22,353 bases of DNA, taken from the NCBI GenBank assembly GCA_000934455.1, contig KN882815.1, positions 5,005 through 27,357 of the forward strand. Direction: 5' to 3'. The stretch is from Apostichopus parvimensis. Lineage: Eukaryota; Echinodermata; Holothuroidea; Aspidochirotida; Stichopodidae. A program made the translations under genes and the position numbers. Shown here piece by piece: positions 7,001-13,625 of this stretch (positions are counted from its first letter, which is position 1; every line of letters begins with the position of its first letter). The notes under the pieces are model-generated. The model had not been told where the DNA came from. It ran no database searches and saw only the letters and a program-made list of their open reading frames with translations.

Positions 7001-9809
7001 TATCTGTGGTGACCAGTTCGACAGAACAATGGCAGTTTAAATCGATAAGTTGTTGAACATATTAAATGATTGAGTGGGGACTGTTTAGTTGCTATGATTG
7101 TAATTACTGTCAACTGCATAAAAAGTCAATTTTGTAAATTTTGTACAGCTGTCATTGAAGTCATTTAGTGCCATTTAGTGCCAAGAATCGAAACATAATT
7201 TCGAGCCAAGTAGTACATAATAGACATAATGCAATAATTGTAAACCTATCTGAGGTGGTAGAATTTTGGGGAGATTTGGAGCTTGAAAAGTTCAATCATA
7301 ATACTACACTTCAAAATAAAATAAAACTGTTAGCAAACTGCTTATCCACTAGAGAGCCTGTGGAAAAGAATGTGTAAAAGTAAGTTGGCCTGCTAGGATC
7401 GAAATGTCAGGCCAACTTACTTTTACACATAATACTACTTGTAAACAAATTATATATAAATAATATCAGTTATCCCTTAACTCTTGCATCACATCTTCAG
7501 GAACCTTGTCGACACCACCAGAACTCTGCGTCTCCGTCAGAATGAGACCAAACTTTGGCTCTACCGTCACTTCACGAACACTTTACTTTTGTGTGTTGCT
7601 TTGTCGATTATCTTCTTCTTTTGGTCAATAAAGACACATAGATTAAACGATTGCCTAACGGTGAGTTCATTCCAAATTCTTCTATGAATAGATCCTCCGC
7701 ATTTGTTTATTCTTTGTAAACAGTTAAAGATCGCCTATAAATTTTAAGCAGTTTCATTTGCAAATGCTGTGCCTTATTTTGATTAAATTGATATTAAAAG
7801 ATTGTAAATTATTAATTATAACATATTATAACAAATTGCCAAAATTTGTAGTAATAAAAAAACTGAGAGAGGGAAAAAAAAAATGCCATACGGTGGTAGA
7901 AGAAGTGTCAGCATATACCGAGAGTTCATTTGAATAATATTCACAGACAAGTAATGAATTGAAAGCTCTCTCTCTCTCTCTCTTTTTCTAATATGTGTTC
8001 AGAAGTGGCATGAGTTGTGGTTGGATGATGCTTTCTGGCATATTCTGTTTTGCGTGATACTGGTGGCCGTGATGGTTTTGTTTCGACCGTCTGTCAACAA
8101 CCAACGGTATGCCTACTCGCCTCTTATTGATAATGAGGATGATCAAGATGAAGAGAGTAAGGAACCGATGCTCTCAGAAGCCTATGGTAGGTACTCGTTC
8201 CCCCTCCCTCCCTCCCCCCAAAAAAAACATATTACCATCACATGTGAAGGATCCATTACATGTATGTGAAATAGTCACAGACCACCAAAATACTCCCTGG
8301 TCTAAAAGTGTCTATTAAGCTTCCTATAAAGGCTAATGTTGTCTAATACATTCACATCTTGGCAAAGCTGTTTCTTCTAACTATTTTCTTTGTCACATCA
8401 GTTTTTCCTATTGCACTTTCTACGTACCTTTTCTCTTGTGTTCGTTACGGCAGTTTTGGTATCGTGGTTTTCAACATCCCTCGTCCTCATGTGTTTTTTA
8501 TCATAAATTTTGGGATTGTGTTTTCTGCATCAATTTTGCTATAGTGTTCTCTACATCCACTTGCCTACTGCTGCTTCTCTACATCCTCTCATTTGAATTT
8601 GTTATGGACCTTTTCATTTCAGAGGGTATGACAATGCGTAATCTGAAGAAGGACAACCCTCAAAATGCTGTCAACAAAATTGCTGATGACCTTAAATGGG
8701 TGGAGGATAACATTCCAGCAGCAATAGCTGACACGTAAGTACTTTTCAATGCCTTTTCTTCTGTAGTCTCGCTTTATCTTGACTTTCTGATTTTTTCTCT
8801 TTTGGTTAGGTTTTTATCTGTATTTACAAGTGACAGCGATCTCTCTGACAGTAATACTGTAGCTGACGGCAATTTGAAAATTCGCCTTTTCTTTATTCAT
8901 GGTTTTTTTTTTTTTTCTTACCTTCAAGGGACTTTTATTTGTGAACTTCATTTCTGACCAGAATAGGTCAATGCAAATGCAAGTGAATTCATCACAGAGG
9001 TCATAATCAGTGCTGGCGACTTTTAAAGCACTTGAATCGCATTATTTTGTGACTTGATACTCGACTTGGATTTAACTAAACTGACTTATGTCTTGACTTG
9101 AAACTTGCCTTTGATGACTTGAGACTTGACCTGGGGTTCTTGACCTGGGGGTCTTGACCTGGGGGTCTTGACCTGGGTGTCTTGACCTGGGGGTCTTGAC
9201 CTGGTTGTCTTGACCTGGGATCTTAACCTGGGTGTCTTGACCTGGGGGTCTTGACCTGGGGAGGCTTGACCTGGGGAGACTTGAAACTGACTTGAGGCTA
9301 GGCTCAAAAGACTTAATGACAACATTGGTAATCATCATATCATGTGATACCAAGCATTCAACTTTGTCATATTTGTTCAATGAACCCATTTGGAGAATCT
9401 AGCCCCCAAAATGTATCATGATTGACATCAAAAGGGGATTCAACAAAAATCCTCATGTCAGGACGCATCATTGTGTTACCTGCAAGGTACATATGCCCCC
9501 CTCCCACAACCACCCACCCTCACAACCAATTTAGTTTGACGTTAGTATGTCTTACTCAGAAGTACTCATGCAAGCTCCGTGACATTAGGGCCCGATGAGT
9601 TTTGGGGGCCCTTTGAATTTTTGGGCCCCTGTGAACATACCCCATCTACCTGGCGGATCATGCGGCCCTTCTTTTAAATTCATAAACAGAGAGATTGACA
9701 AAATCTTTCGAATTATTTATTTCTTTTCCTCCATTAAAGAGCTCTATCTATGATGGATGACTCTGAAGAGGAGTTGGTCACCAATCTTGAAAGAAGTAAA
9801 ATGGACTGA
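941..9809 (+). CDS. TMEM87: TMEM87A/B-like Golgi seven-transmembrane protein, spliced, 5' partial
   Basis: Ten exons join in phase (941-1040, 1899-1960, 3335-3455, 4376-4538, 5660-5753, 6897-6962, 7493-7660, 8003-8186, 8623-8734, 9740-9809) to give 379 codons and a stop. Recognised from family motifs: KVEMKG at the end of the luminal domain, IQIWIGAVIFLG, KRTLARLLVVVVSIGYGI, RPRLG, LYRHFTNTL, RPSVNNQRYAYSPL, EPMLSEAYEGM, DDLKWVEDNIP and the terminal LERSKMD. Membrane segments fall at about residues 55-75, 83-105, 126-146, 157-176, 184-206, 232-250 and 269-285 of this partial protein. An acidic cytoplasmic tail follows. The family (GOLD-domain seven-TM, Pfam Lung_7-TM_R) sits in the Golgi. Human TMEM87A has been linked to endosome-to-Golgi transport, mechanosensitive currents and Golgi pH. 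The EPML and SKMD ends look closer to TMEM87A than TMEM87B. The N-terminal signal peptide and most of the GOLD domain are outside the window. Confidence 0.93.
1197..1556 (+). mobile_element. interspersed repeat, copy A (about 360 bp)
   Basis: Shares ordered blocks with 4885-5275 and 11340-11703: TTGCATTGTAACTTAATA-like, CAAAATAGGT, TTTTACTG(A/G)CCCAA, TTCTATTCACCAAACCTA, CATCTCTCCTA, and CAACCAAATTTGCC. It begins near a short palindrome, GGTCGTCCGAGACGACC (1202-1218). No protein-coding capacity or clear terminal repeats, so the class is unknown (non-autonomous). Confidence 0.75.
1899..1960 (+). CDS. TMEM87: TMEM87 exon: last luminal strand before TM1
   Basis: Flanked by TTCATTCACAG and GTACAT. 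It encodes KVEMKGTHGYLSASQLPLLK, which aligns with the conserved VEVKGPYEYL...YPLM segment just before TM1 of TMEM87A. It starts after one base of a split codon and ends in phase 0. Confidence 0.85.
2153..2173 (+). repeat. G-rich run, quadruplex-prone
   Basis: GGGGTGGGGGGGGGTGGGGG in the TMEM87 intron 1961-3334. The rest of that intron holds one degenerate member of the AGGTCAAAGGTCA repeat family (about 2725-2830) and nothing else I recognise. Confidence 0.6.
2725..2830 (+). repeat. diverged single copy of the AGGTCAAAGGTCA-type repeat
   Basis: ATCAAAGGTCATTCGTGACCAG, then CCTTGCAAACATAGCATCTC and AAGGAAATCTTCAAGTC, follows the same order as the units of the array at 5830-6720 (core, CCTTGTAAACATGATATCTC, AAACTTGGGCAGATC). 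Confidence 0.55.
3335..3455 (+). CDS. TMEM87: TMEM87 exon: TM1 and start of TM2
   Basis: Flanked by ATCATTTTCAG and GTAAGA. It encodes a hydrophobic helix beginning FYGIMCGLYILLG, then CYQYKDLLGIQIWIGAVIFL, matching TM1 and the strongly conserved start of TM2. It ends with one base of the Gly codon completed by the next exon. Confidence 0.95.
3614..3674 (+). repeat. 7-bp minisatellite (CCACCAC)n, about 8.7 copies
   Basis: Perfect 7-bp repeat in the TMEM87 intron 3456-4375. The minus strand reads GGG-TGGT repeated, fitting the canonical quadruplex pattern with 4-nt loops. A reading frame through it (Thr-His-His-Pro-Pro-Pro repeats) is a by-product of the repeat. Confidence 0.95.
3960..4150 (+). 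repeat. diverged copy of the AGGTCAAAGGTCA-type repeat
   Basis: CATACTTGGTATGTGTATCC, then GAAGATCAAAGGTTATCTGGGGTCAATAGAGGTCA, then ATATGATAACTCAA and TTCATACTTAATATGTAG follow the unit order of the array at 5830-6720. Confidence 0.6.
4376..4538 (+). CDS. TMEM87: TMEM87 exon: rest of TM2 and TM3
   Basis: Flanked by TGTTTTTGCAG and GTATGT. It encodes LIEKAVFFAEYEHVNNVG followed by LKRTLARLLVVVVSIGYGI, both diagnostic TMEM87 segments. It ends two bases into an Arg codon. Confidence 0.96.
4885..5275 (+). mobile_element. interspersed repeat, copy B (about 390 bp)
   Basis: Same block order as copy A: TTGTCCGAGACAACCAAATG, TATTGCATC, CCAAATAGGTGAC, TTTTACTGGCCC, CCATTCACCAAACCTACACA, AACCAAATTTGCCATTTGGG. 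It lies within the TMEM87 intron 4539-5659, same orientation as copies A and C. Confidence 0.75.
5660..5753 (+). CDS. TMEM87: TMEM87 exon: TM4
   Basis: Flanked by TTCTCCTCAG and GTAAGT. It completes the Arg of RPRLG and encodes a hydrophobic helix (MAAGFLYMILSSAEAIM) ending in phase 0. Position and pattern match TM4 of TMEM87A. Confidence 0.94.
5830..6720 (+). repeat. tandem array of about six 130-200-bp units with DR1-like cores
   Basis: Each unit runs: CTTGGGCAGA(T/C)CTCATATTTGG, TGTA(A/G)(A/G)TGTACCA, AAGAAGCCTATTG, GGAGGTCAAAGGTCA, GGGGTCA, CAAATTGTG, AAAACATGATATCTCAAG. Core positions are near 5924, 6070, 6205, 6353, 6554 and 6684. Three cores are the exact 13-mer AGGTCAAAGGTCA. The array fills most of the TMEM87 intron 5754-6896. 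Confidence 0.9.
6361..6405 (+). repeat. three perfect copies of a 15-bp repeat inside the array
   Basis: GTTGAAGTCAACAAA occurs three times in direct succession at the point where the fourth AGGTCAAAGGTCA core would be. It appears to have expanded out of that core. Confidence 0.95.
6897..6962 (+). CDS. TMEM87: TMEM87 exon: TM5, ends at a U12 donor
   Basis: Acceptor TTTTCCTAG lies before 6897. Its 22 codons end in VLDAVLVWW, matching FLDTALCWW of human TMEM87A. There is no GT after the final TGG. The next bases are ATATCCTTT, the U12-type 5' splice-site consensus. A longer version ending at 6997, before GTATAT, is possible and stays open. Confidence 0.9.
6963..7492 (+). other. U12-type AT-AC intron in TMEM87
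   Basis: The intron begins ATATCCTTT (6963-6971), a perfect U12 AT-type donor. It ends with AC at 7491-7492. A TCCCTTAAC branch-like motif (7473-7481, one mismatch to TTCCTTAAC) puts the branch A about 12 nt before the AC, within the normal U12 spacing. These boundaries give WW then IFRNLVDTTRTLRLR, which aligns without gaps to WWIFISLTQTMKLLKLR of human TMEM87A. Ending at the AG 8 nt later would break the frame for an AT-start intron. The interior holds a perfect hairpin at 7370-7430. Confidence 0.85.
7370..7430. repeat. perfect 23-bp inverted repeat with 15-nt loop
   Basis: Left arm 7370-7392 (core GTAAAAGTAAGTTGGCCTG) and right arm 7408-7430 are exact reverse complements, with loop 7393-7407. 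It lies inside the U12 intron, 62 nt upstream of the AC. The left arm contains GTAAGT, a consensus U2 donor (7380-7385), which would be buried in the stem. It may be a small transposon-derived palindrome or an RNA structure. Neither is shown. Confidence 0.9.
7493..7660 (+). CDS. TMEM87: TMEM87 exon: cytoplasmic loop and TM6
   Basis: It begins ATC TTC AGG AAC after the AC of the U12 intron and ends before GTGAGT. It encodes LRLRQNETKLWLYRHFTNTL and a following hydrophobic helix, matching the loop before TM6 and TM6 itself in the family. If the alternative AG at 7499-7500 is used, the exon starts at 7501. Confidence 0.94.
7971..7984 (+). repeat. (CT)n microsatellite before TMEM87 exon 8003
   Basis: A CT dinucleotide run lies about 20 nt upstream of the acceptor at 8002 and extends its pyrimidine tract. 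The rest of intron 7661-8002 is AT-rich with nothing recognisable. Confidence 0.8.
8003..8186 (+). CDS. TMEM87: TMEM87 exon: TM7 and acidic tail
   Basis: Acceptor TATGTGTTCAG lies before 8003 and donor GTAGGT starts at 8187. It encodes WLDDAFWHILFCVILVAVMV, RPSVNNQRYAYSPL and an acidic stretch ending EPMLSEAY. The match to TMEM87A runs through the EPML motif. The donor at 8187 (phase 1) rather than the GT at 8191 keeps SEAYEGMTMR in frame. Confidence 0.95.
8454..8559 (+). repeat. degenerate tandem repeat, about 26-bp units
   Basis: TTTTGGTATCGTGGTTTTCA, TTTTGGGATTGTGTTTTCTG and TTTTGCTATAGTGTTCTCTA start units at 8454, 8508 and 8534, each ending in CATC. One decayed unit lies between the first two. 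It sits in the TMEM87 intron 8187-8622, which otherwise holds nothing recognisable. Confidence 0.5.
8623..8734 (+). CDS. TMEM87: TMEM87 exon: cytoplasmic tail
   Basis: Flanked by TTTTCATTTCAG and GTAAGT. It encodes EGMTMRNLKK and DDLKWVEDNIPAAIAD, the conserved tail segment of TMEM87A/B. It ends two bases into a Thr codon. Confidence 0.95.
9122..9280 (+). repeat. 14-bp minisatellite, about 11 copies
   Basis: Unit TCTTGACCTGGGGG with small variants, preceded by related GACTTGA words from about 9050. It lies in the last TMEM87 intron (8735-9739). Minus-strand reading frames through it (PGQDxQVKTPRSR) are repeat by-products. The rest of the intron holds only short G- and GGCCC-rich words around 9585-9640. 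Confidence 0.92.
9740..9809 (+). CDS. TMEM87: TMEM87 last coding exon and stop
   Basis: Acceptor TCCATTAAAG lies before 9740. It encodes ALSMMDDSEEELVTNLERSKMD then TGA, aligning with the C-terminus of human TMEM87A (DSDEE...FERSKME). Confidence 0.93.
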
Positions 9810-10171
9810 AAAATATGGCAGCATGGGATATTTCTTCCTGTAGCTAGTAAAGATGTGTCTGATGTGATGAGGCCTCTTGCCTGCTAGCATGGTTGATATT
9901 GATGTTCAGGAAATGGACGATATCTTCCTTGCCTCATGGATGAAGTCTAATGAAAGCTCATCGATATATATTTTACCCTATTTTGCTTTCTGTTGTTTTT
10001 GTAATTCTGTTTTCTTCTTTCATAATTTCTTACTTTCTGGCAGTTGTGATTGATATTTGAAATTTAAGTTACAACAGTAGATATTATTTACCGTGTTTAA
10101 ACCTGGACATGTTTTCTACTGTGTCCCTTTTCAAACTAGTTTGAGATATTCTGCCTCTTTGAAAGTTTGAG

Positions 10172-10220
10172 AATAAATTTTTCTTTTGGTGTGTGTGGTG
10201 GGGGAGGGGAGGGGTGGGGG
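10172..10220 (+). terminator. polyadenylation signal with GU/G-rich downstream element
   Basis: AATAAA lies at 10172-10177. A GU-rich stretch (GGTGTGTGTGGTG) follows within about 20 nt, then four G-runs (10200-10220, single-base loops) able to form a quadruplex. This is the classical layout of a cleavage site. It would give TMEM87 a 3' UTR of about 370-390 nt. Confidence 0.65.
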
Positions 10221-10525
10221 TTGTTTTTGTGGGGGATGGGGTTTTGTTGGGATGAGGAAGGGACAGTGGAAATTGGAGAGGAAGATTTTTTAGGTATGTA
10301 TAAGATGCCAGTGGTACTTTTGATTTGTATTAGTCTTTTGTGACTATTGGTTGATACTGCACCCTTACATTGATAACCTGCTTTTATCGACAGAAACAGG
10401 TGAGCTCAATTAGATTTAAAAAAAAGAAGAAAAAAACAGCTCACCTCTTGGACATTTTGAGAACCGCCTGAAAGAGTTTGTGTAGCACTGCATCAGAATA
10501 GCCAAGACAATGATTGTCTCTTGAA

Positions 10526-10531
10526 AATAAA
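10526..10531 (+). terminator. second candidate AATAAA
   Basis: AATAAA with no obvious GU-rich element after it. It could serve a longer TMEM87 3' UTR. Weaker than the site at 10172. Confidence 0.3.
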
Positions 10532-11339
10532 GACAAGAAATTCATACTTTCCTTAATTACTTTTTGCAAGAAAGACTTTGGAGATGAAATGTGTAATCCA
10601 ATGTTGTTCATTTGTAATATTTAAAAAAAAGTTATAGAAAAAAACCCAATTTCACCAAGATTGCAGAAAACTGACTTAAAAGTTTTAATTTTACTTGTGT
10701 TGTGTTTCATTCTTGAGTTCGCATGTTATCTGATATAGTATTTGTAAATGCTCATATTTTGGTTGTTTTCAAATAGTTTTTCTTTTCTCTTAACCGAGTG
10801 CCATGCTAGATGTACAGATATGTTTTGTCAAAATTCAAGACAGCTTGGAAGGTAGTGAAAGGTTCTTTGCTAGTTTCGTCTCGGTCGATTGAGGGTGTTA
10901 GTGCCTCCAGAAATTCAGATCTTGTAACAAATCCTCTATATTTTCTTATGGCTAGCAGAGATATTCATATGACGCCTTGTCTTATGTGCACATAAGATTC
11001 AGGGCAGAAGGTGATATACTTTTAGCTAGGTAAAAGATCTGAGAAGTCCTCACCTTTTTGATTGAAGCTCACACCTAAGAGCTTGATCATGGTGTCTGAT
11101 TTTCAACAGGTCTTTTACTGCTGGTATGTTCACCAGATGTTGTCTTTACAGTGACACATCAACAGATGAAGGTTAAGGTTGTTGGAGATTCGTAAATATA
11201 GGCTTCTTATTCTGTTATAATTACTGTTTGTGTTTCATTTGCCTATAGTGAGTGGAAACGAATTAAGCATGACATGGACGTGTTCCTAAAGCAGGGCAAA
11301 TTTTGCATGGCCTTCAGAGATTTCCAAATTTCTGTTCGT

Positions 11340-11703
11340 AAAAAAATCAGCTGCCATGGTTGACTGGTAGAAAACTAATTGTTCACATCTAATTCAGATT
11401 GCATTGTAACTAAAATACCCCCAAATAGGTCAAATAACATAAAAACTGCATTAACCTCCATTACTTTTGGAGGTAATTGTAGGCCTATGAAATTTACTAC
11501 TCAAAGGGTAGTTTTACTGGCCCAACGTTGGTGTTCTATTCACCAAACCTACACATCTCTCCTACAGTATACAAATAAAGTAAATCTTCATTGTTTTGCT
11601 ACACTATTTTTTGTCAGACAACCTTAATTTGCTGTTTGTACAATCAAATGGGAACACCTGGATGGACACTCAGAAAATATACCATAAAAATTTGTCCTGC
11701 CTA
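11340..11703 (+). mobile_element. interspersed repeat, copy C (about 360 bp)
   Basis: Shares TCAGATTGCATTGTAACTAA, CCAAATAGGTCAAATA, TTTTACTGGCCCAACG, TTCTATTCACCAAACCTACA and a final AAAAATTTGTCCTG with copies A and B. It lies between the two genes. The 5' palindrome region is not recognisable here. Confidence 0.72.
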
Positions 11704-13060
11704 AAGATGTTAATAACAGGTTCAATGATCCAAACCTCAAATATTGATATGTACATTTGCTTTCATATTGGGTGATTGTTTTGTAGCAGTATATTGAGTT
11801 TTGTAATTAAAGAGATACTGTACAAGGAAGTAGTTATGTCTCTCTCTCTCTTCTGATCTTTTCTTTTCCCAAGCTTCTAAAATGATGATAATTCTGTATT
11901 ATGATTCTTATTCTGTTGTTGAAGGAAATTTCAATTGTATTATCTTCAAATTGTAGCTAAATTCTGAGATTGTAAGTATGTTTACCTTTCAAACTGTTTG
12001 TTATGCTTAGAGATATCATCTGTGATGCATCCTGAAACAGCATTTTGGGTTTGAAAATATGAAGATTAATTGGTCTGAGGATAATCCAATTGCAATTCAA
12101 TAAAGTTAAACCTAACTTACACAGTTTTTAATTTAAATTACACTACAAAAATTGTTTGTATTTGAACTAGCATTTACTCAGGCTTCCATTTGCTCGAATA
12201 ATTGCTAATTTAAGCAAAGTGACTGACTCATCAAGTTATTGAGTTAACTGAAGTCTCTCAATATTTGCTAATCTTCTGAGGGTATTGAAATAAGGACTGT
12301 GTCTAACTTTTATGTCTTTGCAGTAATATTTTACTGCAGACTTTCTGACAGTTATGAAAGAATTTCTGGAAACTGGTAAAACCAATGCAAACTGTTGCTT
12401 TATTGTGTCTGCAATGCATGGAAAGTCTATAGTATTTGCTAGATCGAATATTATAATATATATTAGCAATTAAGAATTGTTAGTAATAGCAGAATGAGTT
12501 TTTGGGCTCTTTTATTGTATGTCCCTGTGTTGAAGGAACATCTATAGAGATGTATTATAAAACACAATATTTCCTCCTGTTCTTGCTTAAAGACAGTTCG
12601 ATTCAAATTTTTAAATCTCTACTGCGAAGTTACAACAAAGTATAAAACCAAGGCAAACGTTTTCAAGAACTCCTGGCTATTGTATATAAACATTGAGCTG
12701 TAAGTCTGTGGTTTTCACCCATAAAAAGGAAAAAAGGTGTTTTGGAGTCTGTCAGTCTTTCGTATTTTTTCTTTGACTAAGCATGTACAGAGGAATTTGA
12801 TGTTAGTTTTCAAAGATTTACCTGTAAGAGATAGCCTGCTCTTATTGATATCATTTCCTTTATGGAAGGTGCTATGATACTATTATGAAATACATTTGTA
12901 TCTTTTCAGTAAGGTGTGGGGGAAGGTGGAGGGTTTCACCATGTGCATGCATCCCATTCACTTCAAATTTAATGATATAGCTTGGTATAGATGTTTCCTT
13001 TTGCAATATCAACCTGTCTATATGATATTTTCTTTCGGTTGGTGCTTTGCTGAGTTTGAG

Positions 13061-13625
13061 GAATCCAGACTTGGTCTTGGTTCCTGAGTTTGATAGGTTC
13101 AGTTCAGACTTGGTCTTGGTTCCTGAGTTGGAGATGTTCACTTTAGACTTGGTCTTGGCTCCTGAGTTGGAGAGGTTCACTTCAGACTTGGTCTTGGCTC
13201 CTGAGTTGAAGAGGTTCACTTCAGACTTGGTCTCGGCTCCTGAGTTTGGGCGGTTGAGTCAGACTTGGTTTTGGCTCCTGAGTTTGGGAGGTTTACTTCA
13301 GACTTGGTCTTGGCTCCTGAGTTTGATAGGTTCAGTTCAGACTTGGTCTTGGCTCCTGAGTTGGAGAGGCTCACTTCAGACTTGGTCTTGGCTCCTGAGT
13401 TGAAGAGGTTCACTTCAGACTTGGTTATGGCTCCTGAGTTTGGGAGGTTCAGTCAGACTTGGTCTTGACTCCTGAGTTGGAGAGGTTCAGTTCAGACTTG
13501 GTCTTGGCTCCTGAGGTTCACTTCAGACTTGGTCTTGGCTCCTGAGTTGGAGAGGTTCACTTCAGACTTGGTCTTGGCTCCTGAGTTGAAGAAGTTCAGT
13601 CAGAGTTGGTTTTGGCTCCTGAGTT
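13061..13625 (+). repeat. 39-bp minisatellite, about 15 copies
   Basis: Unit core CAGACTTGGTCTTGGCTCC followed by TGAGTTGGAGAGGTTCACTT. Starts of CAGAC fall at about 13066, 13105, 13144, 13183, 13222, 13260, 13299, 13338, 13377, 13416, 13454, 13493, 13524, 13563 and 13601. Most spacings are 39 (13 codons), three are 38, and one unit lost 8 nt. Because 39 is divisible by three, both strands stay open over several units (for example SDLVLAPELERFT on + and NSGAKTKSEVNLS on -). The 38-bp units break each frame. Confidence 0.95.

Larger units (their letters stand above)
10221..13060. other. intergenic, no gene recognised
   Basis: AT-rich sequence between the TMEM87 3' end and the 39-bp minisatellite. 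It contains interspersed copy C (11340-11703), a CT-rich run near 11840 and a lone AATAAA at 12099-12104. Short open frames on both strands show no family I recognise, including a 77-codon minus-strand frame at 12236-12469. Confidence 0.6.

Noticed and set aside
6829-7119. 96-codon minus frame over the U12 donor region
   Set aside because: Antisense shadow of TMEM87 exon 6897-6962 and its intron. No independent homology.
7168-7377. 69-codon + frame in the U12 intron, ending at the hairpin
   Set aside because: Protein-like in places, and a GTAAGT follows at 7380, so I considered a cassette exon. It begins without a clear acceptor, ends with a stop before the donor, and has no recognised homology.
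9072-9389. 105-codon minus frame with PGQD/QVKTPRSR repeats
   Set aside because: It is a translation of the 14-bp minisatellite. Two frames look equally repetitive, as expected of a non-coding array.
9585-9670. GGCCC-rich words (GGGCCCGATGAG, GGGGGCCC, TTGGGCCCC) near the last TMEM87 exon
   Set aside because: They hint at a small hairpin or old repeat, but the matches are short and no regular unit emerges.
13047-13468. Plus and minus repeat-protein frames over the 39-bp array
   Set aside because: Unit length is divisible by three and both strands are open, while 38-bp units and an 8-nt deletion break each frame. Treated as a minisatellite.
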